Assembly (NCBI GenBank): GCA_045637095.1
Contig: JAZTYX010000020.1
Location: 1-5,302, forward strand
Reading direction: 5' to 3'
Origin: UMGS1649 sp045637095
GTDB taxonomy: Bacteria > Bacillota > Clostridia > TANB77 > CAG-465
DNA length: 5,302 nucleotides
The notes beneath the pieces are model-generated. The model saw only the letters and a list, made by a program, of their open reading frames with translations. It ran no database searches and had not been told where the DNA came from. Below, piece by piece: positions 4,419-5,302 of this stretch. The position numbers were made by a program, and so were the translations under genes. Numbering within the stretch: position 1 is the stretch's first letter; the number at the start of each line of letters is the position of its first letter.

Positions 4419-5302
4419 ATGTCACTTAATATAATTCTTGGAAAAAGTAACAGTGGAAAAAGTGAATATTTAATGAATAAAATTATGGCGTGTGAGGACA
4501 AACAGGCCATACTTTTTGTACCTGCTTCTATGAGAGTAATAGCAGAACAAGAATATTTAGAATATACAAAGAAAAAAGGTATAGTTGATGTAACTGTAAC
4601 AAGTATAGAGAGATTTGTAGATAGAAACGTAAATAAAGGTGAATTATATAAATCTAAAGAATTTTTACCTGACCTTGCAAAGAAACTTCTAGTAAGAAAA
4701 GTAATATTAGAAAACGATGACATTTTTGAAATCTTTAGAAAAGTAAAAAACAATACAAACTTTATAGATAGAATGTGTTCGTATATAGATAGTGCTAAGA
4801 ACCAAAATCTTTGCGCTGAAGATATATTAAATAAATACACAGAAGAAGATTTCTTAGGTAAAAAAATAAGCGAGTTTGGTAATATATATAAGAAGGTAGA
4901 AGATGAGCTTAAAGACAGATTTGTATCTAGCGTAGATGCAATAGAGTATTTTATTAAAGATGTAACTGCTAAAGAAAACTTCAAGAATATGGAGTTCTTC
5001 TTTGATGGCTATAACAACTTTAGTAAAATAGAGTTTGATTACATTAAAGCACTTTTATCTACAGGAGCTAATGTATATATAACATTAGGTATGGATTTAG
5101 AAAAGCATTTAGATGGAAGCACAGAAATATTTAGTACTGCGTATGAAACATTAGAATATTTAAGAAATGCAGCAAAAGAAGTTGGAGTAAAAGTAGAAGA
5201 AATAAATCTAAAGAAGTCTAAAGATAATAGACCAAAAGATTTAGCTCATCTTGCAGAAAACATATTTGATCTTTCTAAAAATGAATATAAAGATAAAGTA
5301 AA
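4419..5302 (+). CDS. addB: AddB helicase/nuclease subunit, N-terminal part (cut by window end)
   Basis: AddB pairs with AddA to form the AddAB complex, which processes double-strand DNA ends for RecA-dependent repair, the Firmicute counterpart of RecBCD. The 294 codons visible are about a quarter of the usual length of roughly 1,100-1,170 residues; the frame is open to the window edge. Visible features are a P-loop GKSNSGKS at 8-15, FVPASMRVIAEQEYL beginning at 33 (the family's 'VPEQ...E' element), VTSIERF at 60-66, and FFFDGYNNFSKIE at 193-205, which matches the conserved 'DGF..F...E' segment. The C-terminal nuclease domain and its Cys cluster lie beyond the window, so RexB-type variants cannot be excluded. 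The ATG follows AAGGAGG with a rather short four-base gap. It lies 16 bases after scpB with no terminator between. Confidence 0.9.
   Translation, partial: MSLNIILGKSNSGKSEYLMNKIMACEDKQAILFVPASMRVIAEQEYLEYTKKKGIVDVTVTSIERFVDRNVNKGELYKSKEFLPDLAKKLLVRKVILENDDIFEIFRKVKNNTNFIDRMCSYIDSAKNQNLCAEDILNKYTEEDFLGKKISEFGNIYKKVEDELKDRFVSSVDAIEYFIKDVTAKENFKNMEFFFDGYNNFSKIEFDYIKALLSTGANVYITLGMDLEKHLDGSTEIFSTAYETLEYLRNAAKEVGVKVEEINLKKSKDNRPKDLAHLAENIFDLSKNEYKDKV

Noticed and set aside
4406..4984. Minus-strand reading frame of 192 codons
   Set aside because: It is a Ser/Leu/Phe-rich mirror of addB, whose plus-strand translation carries clear family motifs.

Overview
The window is AT-rich bacterial chromosome. 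Low-GC Gram-positive features dominate: strong GGAGG-type ribosome binding sites, TATAAT-type promoters, intrinsic terminators, a zinc-finger Clp ATPase of the ClpE type, ScpB, and an AddB (rather than RecB/RecC) helicase-nuclease subunit. Together these point to a Firmicute, most likely a clostridial lineage. I cannot name the species from the sequence.

Layout, left to right. Positions 1-41 form a long hairpin that looks like the terminator of a gene lying outside the window. Positions 42-356 contain no convincing protein gene, but they do hold a good plus-strand promoter, an almost perfect Shine-Dalgarno sequence with no normal start codon behind it, two small hairpins and a closing terminator. 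This is an orphan transcription unit of about 280 nt. On the minus strand, 370-804 encodes a small unrecognised protein with two membrane segments, and 895-3234 encodes a large two-ATPase Clp unfoldase. A plus-strand gene for an unrecognised 86-residue protein (3427-3687) diverges from the Clp gene; it has its own promoters and terminator and a base and codon composition unlike its neighbours. Then come scpB (3812-4402) and the first 294 codons of addB (4419 to the window end), closely spaced on the plus strand.

Functional picture. The Clp protein would unfold substrates, probably for the ClpP protease. ScpB is a subunit of the SMC-ScpAB chromosome condensation complex, and AddB is half of the AddAB double-strand-break repair machine, so the right-hand operon is chromosome maintenance. 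The two items I find most worth a second look are the compositionally distinct 86-residue gene with stacked promoters and the orphan transcription unit at the left. Neither matches a system I can name, and I do not claim a new system on this evidence.
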